In this document: positions 1-4,867 of the stretch, piece by piece
Layout of the letters: every line of letters starts with the position of its first letter
How positions within the stretch are numbered: the stretch's first letter is position 1
Assembly: GCA_964400865.1 (NCBI GenBank)
Contig: CAYNWG010000050.1
Location: forward strand, 1 to 6,589
Source: DAOQVB01 sp964400865
GTDB taxonomy: Bacteria; Patescibacteriota; Microgenomatia; UBA1400; PJMF01
Length of the DNA stretch: 6,589 bases
Reading direction: 5' to 3'
Notes under the pieces: model-generated
What the model was told of the DNA's origin: nothing
Seen by the model: the letters and a program-made list of their open reading frames with translations, nothing else
Databases searched by the model: none
Position numbers and translations under genes: made by a program

Positions 1-350
1 TCTCCACTGGTGTAAACCGATAGCGTTTCACCCTTTTCAGCAAATTCTTCTATTAATTCACATTTGTAGGGATTACCTTTGTACATTGCTAAGGCTTCAG
101 CTTTTGTCACTTCCTGACGCGTAAAACCTTTCCAGGACTTAAGAACCTCGTGCATTCTTACCTCAATTTTGAGCAAGTCTTCATCTGAGATTGGTGATGA
201 AAATTCAAAATCAAAATAAAATCCTTCATCAATAGCTGGACCAATCGTTCGTTTGGTATCTGGATACAACTCCATTACCGCTGCCGCCAACAAATGTGCC
301 GCCGAATGGCGTAATTCTGCTAATTTCTCTTTCTGTTTATTGTCTGACAT
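1..350 (-). CDS. thrS: Threonyl-tRNA synthetase, N-terminal part (runs off the left edge)
   Basis: This enzyme charges tRNA-Thr with threonine in the cytoplasm. Only the first 116 residues are in the window; the catalytic core and anticodon-binding domain lie beyond the left edge. What is visible is the start of the N2 editing domain: RHSAAHLLAAAV at residues 14-25 carries the HxxxH pair (H15, H19), followed by the family signature TIGPAIDEGFYFDF (35-48) and the KxELIEEF segment near residue 100. The protein starts directly in this domain and lacks the TGS domain of about 60 residues that precedes it in E. coli. The ATG at 348-350 follows a good Shine-Dalgarno (AAAGGA, 355-360), so the short N-terminus is probably real. 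Upstream lies an attenuator-like leader with Thr codons, suggesting control by tRNA-Thr charging. The family assignment is secure. Confidence 0.95.
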   Translation of the reverse strand, partial: MSDNKQKEKLAELRHSAAHLLAAAVMELYPDTKRTIGPAIDEGFYFDFEFSSPISDEDLLKIEVRMHEVLKSWKGFTRQEVTKAEALAMYKGNPYKCELIEEFAEKGETLSVYTSG

Positions 351-377
351 GGTTTCCTTTCAAATGCAATTACTTTG

Positions 378-383
378 ATTATA
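378..383 (-). promoter_or_regulatory. Possible second thrS promoter (-10 TATAAT) downstream of the terminator
   Basis: A perfect TATAAT lies 28 bases before the thrS ATG, between the leader terminator and the ribosome binding site. Transcription would start near 371. No convincing -35 is visible: the expected place falls in the terminator T-run. If active, it would give a basal transcript that bypasses the attenuator. It may also be a chance match in AT-rich DNA. Confidence 0.35.
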
Positions 384-398
384 TAGTGTTTTTCTACG

Positions 399-422
399 AA
401 AAAACCCCCTGTCTCAAGGGGG
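399..422 (-). terminator. Rho-independent terminator in the thrS leader
   Basis: On the minus strand the RNA reads CCCCCU (422-417), a six-base loop UGAGAC, AGGGGG (410-405), then UUUUUU (404-399). The six-pair GC stem with an immediate U-run is a canonical intrinsic terminator. It lies 48 bases before the thrS ATG and just after a Thr-rich leader ORF, which fits an attenuator. It would also end read-through from the 203-residue gene upstream. Confidence 0.85.
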
Positions 423-451
423 CTTATGGACTTCTCACCACAACACCTCCC

Positions 452-499
452 TCAAGCAGGGTTAGTAGTTGTAGTAGTGGATCGATGCGCAAAGTTCAT
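452..499 (-). CDS. thrS leader peptide with five consecutive Thr codons
   Basis: This minus-strand ORF encodes MNFAHRSTTTTTNPA, 15 residues, ending in UGA. Five of its codons in a row are threonine (ACT ACT ACA ACT ACT, 478-464). Its position between an extended -10 promoter and a terminator, immediately before the threonyl-tRNA synthetase gene, matches leader peptides such as E. coli ThrL or PheM, whose role is to make a ribosome stall when the cognate tRNA is uncharged. No Shine-Dalgarno is visible. The predicted transcription start is about 7 bases before the ATG, so the peptide would be translated from a near-leaderless end, as seems to occur elsewhere in this window. The peptide itself probably has no function after synthesis. 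Confidence 0.75.
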   Translation of the reverse strand: MNFAHRSTTTTTNPA

Positions 500-512
500 A
501 ATGACGGTTTTT

Positions 513-521
513 AGTATATCA
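513..521 (-). promoter_or_regulatory. Extended -10 promoter for the thrS leader
   Basis: Minus-strand TGATATACT is an extended -10 (TGn plus TATACT) placed just after the stop of the 203-residue gene. Transcription would start near 506, seven bases before the leader peptide ATG. The -35 region is weak (TTCAAA-like), which is common with extended -10 promoters. Confidence 0.6.
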
Positions 522-526
522 CAAGA

Positions 527-1138
527 TTATGTACTCTTTGAATTGACTGTTGGAGAAAATGCAGACAAATCCATGTCGTATGAACCACTGCCAAAGGCTA
601 CTTTATCGTAATAATCATCAGGAACTTCTAAATCTTCTAAAATCAAGCCCACTATTCCAAGCGCATCTTCAAATAACTCTTTGATTTCAGAACCATGCCG
701 ATCCACCATTGAGAATCCGATTGGCATCAGTATATAGCGTAAATATGCGACCCAGAACATTGTAATCGACAATGCAGTTGTTTCGGTGTTAATCGGAATA
801 TCACTAATTATTGTAATCGCCATTTCAGTTTGTTCAGTATCTATGGGAATATTATTAATATGGGTAAGAATTATTGGTAGAACAAGCAAATTAAATGTTA
901 GTAGATCAGAATACAATGCCACCAACGCTTTGCTGGAAGAGTATTCATTTTTGCCCTGTCTTGAATTCCACAGATAACCAATTAAAGTTGGAAAAGGCAC
1001 ATAACCGAGGATCGCTATCAATGCTACACGTAGTTTATTTTCTTCATCCGCTAGCTGCTCGTCCAAAGGTAACTCCAGCTCATCTAACATAAGATCTTCA
1101 TCAGACTGATCATTTTCTTTTTCGTTGTTATCTAACAT
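527..1138 (-). CDS. Small membrane protein of unknown function with a C-terminal YDMDLSAFSPTV tag
   Basis: I do not recognise a family. The 203 residues begin with a very acidic cytoplasmic-looking segment (1-33), then three likely membrane segments (about 36-57, 77-95 and 123-143). Between the last two is an imperfect tandem repeat, NNIPIDTEQTEMAITI (95-110) and SDIPINTETTALSITM (112-127). The C-terminus (187-198) is YDMDLSAFSPTV, shared almost exactly with the neighbour at 1378-1863; both also have a similar RY(I/V)xxP segment after the last helix, so the two are divergent paralogues. The ATG has GGAG four bases upstream (1143-1146) and a good promoter. The DNA of the tag is far more conserved than the rest of the gene. 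It lies just upstream of the thrS leader on the same strand. Confidence 0.8.
   Translation of the reverse strand: MLDNNEKENDQSDEDLMLDELELPLDEQLADEENKLRVALIAILGYVPFPTLIGYLWNSRQGKNEYSSSKALVALYSDLLTFNLLVLPIILTHINNIPIDTEQTEMAITIISDIPINTETTALSITMFWVAYLRYILMPIGFSMVDRHGSEIKELFEDALGIVGLILEDLEVPDDYYDKVAFGSGSYDMDLSAFSPTVNSKST
546..581. repeat. 36-bp exact repeat, copy 1 (C-terminal tag of the 203-residue protein)
   Basis: These 36 bases are identical to 1394-1429 and encode the shared tag. Similarity continues to about 605 with a handful of substitutions. Both copies are in the same orientation and reading frame, so they belong to the paralogous genes rather than to a mobile repeat. Confidence 0.85.
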
Positions 1139-1164
1139 ATAGCTCCAATAGTAAATATAAGGAT

Positions 1165-1192
1165 ATTATATGACACTATTTGATATATTCAA
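1165..1192 (-). promoter_or_regulatory. Sigma-70-type promoter of the 203-residue gene
   Basis: On the minus strand TTGAAT (1192-1187) and a perfect TATAAT (1170-1165) are 16 bases apart. Transcription would start near 1158, leaving a leader of about 20 bases that carries the GGAG ribosome binding site. The gene therefore probably has its own promoter although it follows the paralogue on the same strand. The 239 bases between the two genes hold nothing else I can support. Confidence 0.65.
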
Positions 1193-1377
1193 TCGTTGGT
1201 AATTCTCCGATCAATTCTGTCGCTACAAAATGAAAACACACACTTACTTATTTTTTGATAGTTTACAGTAAAACATAGGCTCGTCTGGAGCAGCGCTTTA
1301 GTGTAAAAAGTACTTGTCTCTCTTTGGAATGTTTCAGATAGTTTTGGTTCGAGTTGATAATCTTGAGTTAAGATCAT

Positions 1378-1863
1378 TTATTTTTTTAGCTGAACTGTTG
1401 GAGAAAATGCAGACAAATCCATGTCGTATAAATCACTGCTAAAAGCGACTTGGTCGGTCGCTGCTTCGCCATATTTATCCGTTAACATTGAAACTGCTGG
1501 TGAGGCCACATATCGAGATAAAATCAGCAATGCTACAGAGGGTAGGTAGCTAACGAACTCTCTATCTGCAGTCAAATTATTCATGACTGAATAGAGTAAA
1601 CCAGCAATAGAGATCATAGAGAAATAATCGAGTTTCAAGGCAAATAATCCAATTTCAATTTCGTCATCAACTGGCAGGTCATACTCTCCAGATGCAGCAT
1701 CATAGTCTAGCTGTGAACCATCATTTTTATCAAGTCTTCTTCGCCACATCACCGACTGAAAACCAGGAAACCATAAAAACGTATATAGTTCGTCTGCCAT
1801 TCGTCTGAGTTTTAATCTCAGATCTTCTTCTTGCGCTGGCAAACTCTTCATTTCATTTTTCAT
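1378..1863 (-). CDS. Small membrane protein, paralogue of the neighbouring tagged protein
   Basis: No family is recognised. The 161 residues start with a charged, probably amphipathic N-terminus (1-45, with RRR at 41-43), then an acidic stretch (46-70), two likely membrane segments (about 71-94 and 103-123) and the tag DQVAFSSDLYDMDLSAFSPTV (137-157). The segment RYVASPAVSMLTDKYGEA (117-134) aligns with RYILMPIGFSMVDRHGSE of the 203-residue protein. The pair therefore shares a last helix, a short linker and a tag, while the N-terminal halves are unrelated or very diverged. Two in-frame ATGs are possible (1863 and 1851). I see no clear Shine-Dalgarno before either; TAGAAT lies eight bases before the first ATG, so a leaderless message is possible. 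It is divergent from the 350-residue gene with only 53 bases between. Confidence 0.8.
   Translation of the reverse strand: MKNEMKSLPAQEEDLRLKLRRMADELYTFLWFPGFQSVMWRRRLDKNDGSQLDYDAASGEYDLPVDDEIEIGLFALKLDYFSMISIAGLLYSVMNNLTADREFVSYLPSVALLILSRYVASPAVSMLTDKYGEAATDQVAFSSDLYDMDLSAFSPTVQLKK
1394..1429. repeat. 36-bp exact repeat, copy 2 (C-terminal tag of the 161-residue protein)
   Basis: This is identical to 546-581, in the same orientation and frame. It marks the strongest stretch of similarity between the two paralogues. Confidence 0.85.
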
Positions 1864-1871
1864 AATGCAGT

Positions 1872-1877
1872 ATTCTA
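1872..1877 (-). promoter_or_regulatory. Possible -10 (TAGAAT) of the 161-residue gene
   Basis: Minus-strand TAGAAT ends eight bases before the ATG at 1863, which would give a leaderless or one-base leader. No good -35 is visible. An alternative -10, TATTAT (1904-1899), overlaps the plus-strand promoter and would give a leader of about 28 bases. Confidence 0.35.
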
Positions 1878-1894
1878 CACTACTTGATGTTCTT

Positions 1895-1903
1895 TGATAT
1901 AAT
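1895..1903 (+). promoter_or_regulatory. Extended -10 promoter of the 350-residue gene
   Basis: TGATATAAT is a perfect extended -10. Transcription would start near 1910, only about seven bases before the ATG at 1917. This argues against the in-frame TTG (1884) and ATG (1887) further upstream as true starts, because both precede the transcript. Confidence 0.6.
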
Positions 1904-1916
1904 ACACTTTCACACT

Positions 1917-2969
1917 ATGTTTTCCCCAGAAAAACCAAGTCAGTCAGTATTTCCCGATTCTACTCTCCAGCAACTGAGTAATTTTAAGACTGCCAGAGAA
2001 AAACTCACAACCACTGATTTCCACTTCAAGTCAATGCTCAAGTTACTCATGCTTGGATTATTAACTTTGATTCCTGATTTGGTGGAAAATTCCGGCGTAC
2101 TTATAGATAACAAACACCTCAAAACCATCGCTGGCTTGTTGAGTTACCAAATATCCCTCAATGATTTACTTGATTTCCAGCACTCAGGGAGAGATGACAT
2201 TGGCGAAGTTATTGCGACTGCATCGGCAAAAGAACAATTGGCATACCAGCATTTACTCGAGCTACTTAACCAAACTTGCAAGCCCGAACAAATTAAGCTT
2301 GTTCAAAATTGCATTGCAGAAATTATCACAATTGAAACTTGGGCTGCAGCCAAAAGAGATTGGTCAATTCAAGATGCAATTGAGTACAGAAACCTTGTTA
2401 ATGCGGTGTCCAATGTGTTGGTGACAACAGTCACACTCAAATTCCCCCAGCAAATAGTAGATAAATTGGAATCTGACTCTGAGCATCCATCAATTGAAGG
2501 CATTCGAGCTAAATATGACTGGATACTAACCAATCAGTACGACAACCGCCTTGAGCGCACTATCTTGATTATGCATAACTTAGCCATGGCTGGTCAAATT
2601 GATGATGATCGATTTGGAGTAGAAATTGATAGCGTTTTGAATATTCACTCTGTGGCCTTGGTAGCAAAAGAATATTTCCAAGATGATTCCAAAGTCGAGC
2701 AAGAACTCAACCGATTGAAAACTCAGTATCTGAGCGCTGCTCGGCAACTCGGTTTAAGTCCGATTGCTGTGACTGGAATTGATTTCGCTCAAGGTCAACT
2801 TATGCAAAGATCCATGGCTTGGTTAACTCACTCTAGAGTAAGTCACATTCCTGTCTGGAAAAGATTAATGCAACGTCGGGCTCAAACAGGCAAGTGGCCA
2901 TTTCAACTCGGTGATAATCATACTTCTGTTGGTTTACGAGAAAGATTGTACGTGGCAGGCGAAATCTAA
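1917..2969 (+). CDS. All-helical protein of unknown function; possible class I isoprenoid-synthase-like fold
   Basis: The 350 residues look almost entirely helical, with a hydrophobic stretch MLKLLMLGLLTLIPDL at 40-55. Two acidic motifs stand out: GLLSYQISLNDLLDF (73-87), which resembles the Y/FQIxxDxxD aspartate motif of trans-prenyltransferases and squalene/phytoene synthases, and MHNLAMAGQIDDDRFGVEID (219-238), which resembles the second aspartate region of the squalene/phytoene family. They are about 146 residues apart, near the spacing in squalene synthases, and EYRNLVNAVSNVLV (156-169) sits where that family has its tyrosine-containing helix. The motifs are not canonical: the first is NDLLD rather than DDxxD. 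The assignment is therefore a hypothesis; a purely structural helical protein remains possible. The start at 1917 was chosen because the promoter begins transcripts near 1910; no Shine-Dalgarno is present. The next gene follows after 17 bases. Confidence 0.8.
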   Translation: MFSPEKPSQSVFPDSTLQQLSNFKTAREKLTTTDFHFKSMLKLLMLGLLTLIPDLVENSGVLIDNKHLKTIAGLLSYQISLNDLLDFQHSGRDDIGEVIATASAKEQLAYQHLLELLNQTCKPEQIKLVQNCIAEIITIETWAAAKRDWSIQDAIEYRNLVNAVSNVLVTTVTLKFPQQIVDKLESDSEHPSIEGIRAKYDWILTNQYDNRLERTILIMHNLAMAGQIDDDRFGVEIDSVLNIHSVALVAKEYFQDDSKVEQELNRLKTQYLSAARQLGLSPIAVTGIDFAQGQLMQRSMAWLTHSRVSHIPVWKRLMQRRAQTGKWPFQLGDNHTSVGLRERLYVAGEI

Positions 2970-2971
2970 TT

Positions 2972-2980
2972 TGCTACACT
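2972..2980 (+). promoter_or_regulatory. Possible extended -10 promoter giving a leaderless mRNA
   Basis: TGCTACACT lies between the stop of the 350-residue gene and the next ATG. With six bases between the -10 and the ATG, transcription would start on or next to the A of the start codon (2987). No clear -35 is seen. The downstream gene has no Shine-Dalgarno, which fits leaderless translation, but co-transcription with the preceding gene is equally possible. Confidence 0.4.
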
Positions 2981-2986
2981 GATTGA

Positions 2987-3835
2987 ATGACAGATACTCA
3001 ACCTGCTGTTCCACTAAAAAGAAATAGCCTGCTCAATATAATTTTTATCGCTGTTAGTCTTTTACTCAGCGTCAGTTCTTTAGTCTTTTATTCGCTTTGG
3101 CGAGCCTCAGCAGTTACCCATTTAATCAATACTACTCGTGAAAATCAGTCATCTGCCGCCGATCTAGTTGGCGCCGTTTTGCCTACATCCAAGCCCCCCT
3201 CTCAAAGCTTCATCTATCCGCCAAGTGGAGAGAGTAAAGACGATTGGCAAACCATTGAAACGAATTTTCAAACAGAAGTTAGCTTTGAAATGGCGTATCC
3301 CAAGACGCTGCTATCCATAAGAGAAGATGGCTTGCGAAGTAAAGAAAATTTTTGGTATCCTCTGTTGAAATACCACTTCTTTATCAATGAAACAGATAAG
3401 AAAGCTTGGACTGAATGTAGTAAAAAGTATGCGGTTTGGATTGCTGGACTACAAAATCCCTCACCCACCAATGGCAATTCAAACAGAGTTCCGCCGTGCA
3501 CCCCATCCTCCTTCGAGCTCTTTAATCTATCTTTTGATACTGTAGAAACACCTGCGATAAATAGTTCTCCTTCTTCAGGTGTAACCAGTGCCAACCACCG
3601 ATCGTGGTCTATTGGCAATTTAATTGAAAATGGGGAAAACGGGGAATATGGATATGAGGCAAAAACTATTTTAAATGACTCAGGTTTAATTATTCAAGTT
3701 TTTCTAATTTGGCCAAACAAAGAAGCGCTTGAAAAAACAGAGCTGCTTTTAGGTTACGATTCAAAAACACTCTTAAACAACTTGCTCACACAAATGAATT
3801 TTGGCGAAACCGGTATGTACGGTAATACTAACTAG
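2987..3835 (+). CDS. Membrane-anchored extracytoplasmic protein of unknown function
   Basis: I recognise no domain. The 282 residues have a short N-terminus with KR at 11-12, one strong membrane segment (about 15-37, rich in I, L, V and S) and then a polar domain of about 240 residues that should face outside. A Pro/Ser-rich linker (66-80) follows the anchor. The outer part contains two cysteines (C144 and C171) that could form a disulfide, a Ser/Pro/Asn-rich stretch (157-206) and aromatic patches such as NFWYPLLKYHFF (121-132). No lipobox is present, so the N-terminus is a signal anchor and not a cleaved lipoprotein signal. The gene starts 17 bases after the preceding stop, so the two probably work as a pair. 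Its last eight bases overlap the end of the convergent 67-residue gene. Confidence 0.82.
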   Translation: MTDTQPAVPLKRNSLLNIIFIAVSLLLSVSSLVFYSLWRASAVTHLINTTRENQSSAADLVGAVLPTSKPPSQSFIYPPSGESKDDWQTIETNFQTEVSFEMAYPKTLLSIREDGLRSKENFWYPLLKYHFFINETDKKAWTECSKKYAVWIAGLQNPSPTNGNSNRVPPCTPSSFELFNLSFDTVETPAINSSPSSGVTSANHRSWSIGNLIENGENGEYGYEAKTILNDSGLIIQVFLIWPNKEALEKTELLLGYDSKTLLNNLLTQMNFGETGMYGNTN

Positions 3836-4031
3836 TTGCTAGCGTACGAAAACCAATTGATTTTTTCTGTTGTAACGGGAATAGCTGGTTGAAATGTCCA
3901 GCTTCCTCCGATGAACTGATTGACCGTAATTGCCTAGACTTTGGCTGCTCTATATGAGCATACATGCCAAGCGTCTCTACCAATTCAAGCAGTTCGGACC
4001 TACTGGCAATTTGGCTGGAGACTGTTTTCAT
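3828..4031 (-). CDS. Small orphan protein, 67 residues
   Basis: The product is unknown. The ATG at 4029-4031 was chosen over an upstream in-frame ATG (4073) because it has AAAGGA six bases upstream (4038-4043) and because the likely promoter (4064-4072) starts transcripts downstream of 4073. The protein has a helical-looking first third (SELLELVETLGMYAHIEQ, 12-29), then a basic, Ser-rich middle and a basic C-terminus (QQKKSIGFRTLATS). There is no membrane segment or recognisable DNA-binding motif. It converges with and overlaps the last eight bases of the membrane-anchored gene. With a clear ribosome binding site and promoter it is more likely a real gene than a chance ORF, but without homology this is not certain. 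Confidence 0.6.
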   Translation of the reverse strand: MKTVSSQIASRSELLELVETLGMYAHIEQPKSRQLRSISSSEEAGHFNQLFPLQQKKSIGFRTLATS

Positions 4032-4063
4032 TCTTTTTCCTTTCGGACAAGCTTGGCTATACC

Positions 4064-4072
4064 ATAATACCA
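4064..4072 (-). promoter_or_regulatory. Extended -10 promoter of the 67-residue gene
   Basis: Minus-strand TGGTATTAT is an extended -10. Transcription would begin near 4057, leaving about 26 bases of leader with the ribosome binding site. A TTGTTA further upstream is 14 bases from the -10, too close for an ideal -35. Confidence 0.45.
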
Positions 4073-4154
4073 ATCAATTCATATAACAATGCACCACGAG
4101 TAAGTAGAGATTAAATAGTAATTAATAAGAAAATTATAATATCTACCTAAGTAA

Positions 4155-4208
4155 TTCGCTCTGCTTGCCCCCTGGCTACTAATAGCCCAAGGAAGCAGGC
4201 GGAGCGAA
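4155..4208. repeat. Long GC-rich inverted repeat without a T-run
   Basis: The arms 4155-4168 and 4195-4208 pair over 14 bases (two G-T), and the interior can continue with weaker pairing (CCTGGCT against AGCCCAAGG). Next to it, GGAGCG (4201-4206) can instead pair with CGCTCC at 4213-4218 (perfect six-base stem, six-base loop) or at 4232-4237. GAGGAGCG is thus present twice in the same orientation on the minus strand. The block follows the stop of the 58-residue gene, so in RNA it would be a structured 3' end. Neither strand has a U-run after it, so it is not a canonical terminator. The rest of 4074-4248 is AT-rich and shows nothing else. Confidence 0.6.
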
Positions 4209-4248
4209 CTGGCGCTCCTCTAAAACGCCGTCGCTCCTCGACATACGA

Positions 4249-4425
4249 CTAATCGTCATGTCTTGATACAAGGGTTGGTCTAAGTGGTTGGTTAACTTCT
4301 TTAACATCGATTTGGCCAGTGACTGGATTGAGCCAGACATACATATCACGATGAATAGCAAGCGCTTCTTGTAGGGCTCTAAGTCCCCGAGCTGAGTATG
4401 GGATAGTTGAGAGTTGGTCGTTCAT
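4249..4425 (-). CDS. Small orphan protein, 58 residues, second gene of a two-gene operon
   Basis: The product is unknown. The ATG at 4423-4425 has a near-perfect Shine-Dalgarno, AAGGAGG (4431-4437), five bases upstream. It is therefore preferred to the much longer in-frame extension starting at 4644, which runs inside the preceding gene in another frame. The protein reads as a helix (SARGLRALQEALAIHRDMY, 11-29) followed by a short beta-like segment YVWLNPVTGQIDV (29-41) and a basic tail. It has no membrane segment and no cysteines. It starts 43 bases after the stop of the 114-residue gene and is very probably translated from the same message. A short hairpin overlaps its stop codon (4239-4262), and a large inverted repeat follows. 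Confidence 0.65.
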   Translation of the reverse strand: MNDQLSTIPYSARGLRALQEALAIHRDMYVWLNPVTGQIDVKEVNQPLRPTLVSRHDD

Positions 4426-4468
4426 CACGTCCTCCTTCCATTTATAACTGTTAGTAATACGTTTTTGT

Positions 4469-4813
4469 TCATACTTTTCTTTCTCTAAAAAATTCTCTAA
4501 AAACCAGCTCTTTGGCAAAAAGAGATTCCACCCAAGCATATTCATCAGAAAATGCAGTTTGTTGAAATAATTCATCCCATTCGGCATCTGAGCGGTTGGT
4601 CGGCCACACCCCTGATTTGTCAGACCCACCACTCGCCTCTTCAACTTTTACCAACGCCATTGTTTCAATTTGCGCCTGCGCAAGTGGTTGTTCAACTTGA
4701 GCCATTTGCATCGCGACTGCATCCGCAATCATTTGCTGAATAAGTGCGACTTCAAAGAATCGACTATCTGACGGCATTATTGTAAGTATTTCAGCTGTTT
4801 CTTTATTTGGCAC
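4469..4813 (-). CDS. Orphan soluble protein, 114 residues, first gene of a two-gene operon
   Basis: The product is unknown. The reading starts at a GTG (4811-4813) with only a weak purine-rich upstream sequence; an ATG at residue 13 is the alternative start and cannot be excluded. The protein has a predicted helix rich in Met, Ala and Gln (FFEVALIQQMIADAVAMQMA, 19-38), a Gln-rich continuation to about 60, a Gly/Ser linker (EASGGSDKSG) and an aromatic, acidic C-terminal helix (AEWDELFQQTAFSDEYAWVE) ending in basic RERKV. It has no cysteines and no membrane segment. A terminator (4868-4895) lies 55 bases upstream, preceded by a leader ORF and a strong promoter, so the operon appears to be controlled by read-through of that terminator. 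Confidence 0.65.
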   Translation of the reverse strand: MPNKETAEILTIMPSDSRFFEVALIQQMIADAVAMQMAQVEQPLAQAQIETMALVKVEEASGGSDKSGVWPTNRSDAEWDELFQQTAFSDEYAWVESLFAKELVFREFFRERKV

Positions 4814-4867
4814 GTTGTCTTTCTTTTTTGGTTTTTTACTTTTTTACTACGTTTTTGTTTACCTACG

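Larger units (their letters stand above)
399..506 (-). promoter_or_regulatory. Putative threonine-sensing transcription attenuator of thrS
   Basis: The leader RNA can form mutually exclusive pairings. (a) CCCU (461-458) can pair with AGGG (452-449), and the Thr-codon segment 476-468 can pair over nine bases with GUUGUGGUG (444-436), including two G-U pairs. (b) GAGGG (453-449) can pair with CCCUU (420-416), which is the 5' arm of the terminator, and so act as an antiterminator. A ribosome stalled on the Thr codons would cover CCCU and free GAGGG. A ribosome that reaches the UGA (454-452) would cover GAGGG and let the terminator form. The pairings were read by eye; the regulatory logic is inferred from known amino-acid attenuators. 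The antiterminator is short (five pairs). Confidence 0.7.

Noticed and set aside
405..462. T-box riboswitch before thrS (AGGGAGGTGTTGTGG resembles the T-box sequence)
   Set aside because: Only a partial match to the T-box consensus, and the leader of about 100 bases before the terminator is too short for a Stem I with a specifier loop. The Thr-rich leader ORF explains the region better.
426..611. Plus-strand ORF of 61 codons over the thrS leader
   Set aside because: It is antisense to the leader peptide and to the end of the 203-residue gene, has no ribosome binding site and no protein-like composition; the Val run is the reverse complement of the Thr/Asn codons.
1189..1377. Minus-strand ORF of 62 codons directly after the 161-residue gene
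   Set aside because: No Shine-Dalgarno, biased low-quality composition, and its end overlaps the promoter region of the next gene; no sign of coding.
3268..3618. Minus-strand ORF of 116 codons inside the membrane-anchored gene
   Set aside because: It lies entirely opposite a well-supported gene and lacks a ribosome binding site; it is a shadow frame.
4179..4361. Minus-strand ORF of 60 codons overlapping the 58-residue gene
   Set aside because: It has no start signal, while the competing frame has a near-perfect Shine-Dalgarno; it ends inside the inverted-repeat block.
4426..4644. N-terminal extension of the 58-residue gene to an ATG at 4644
   Set aside because: It would run through most of the 114-residue gene in another frame, and the internal ATG at 4425 has AAGGAGG at ideal spacing.
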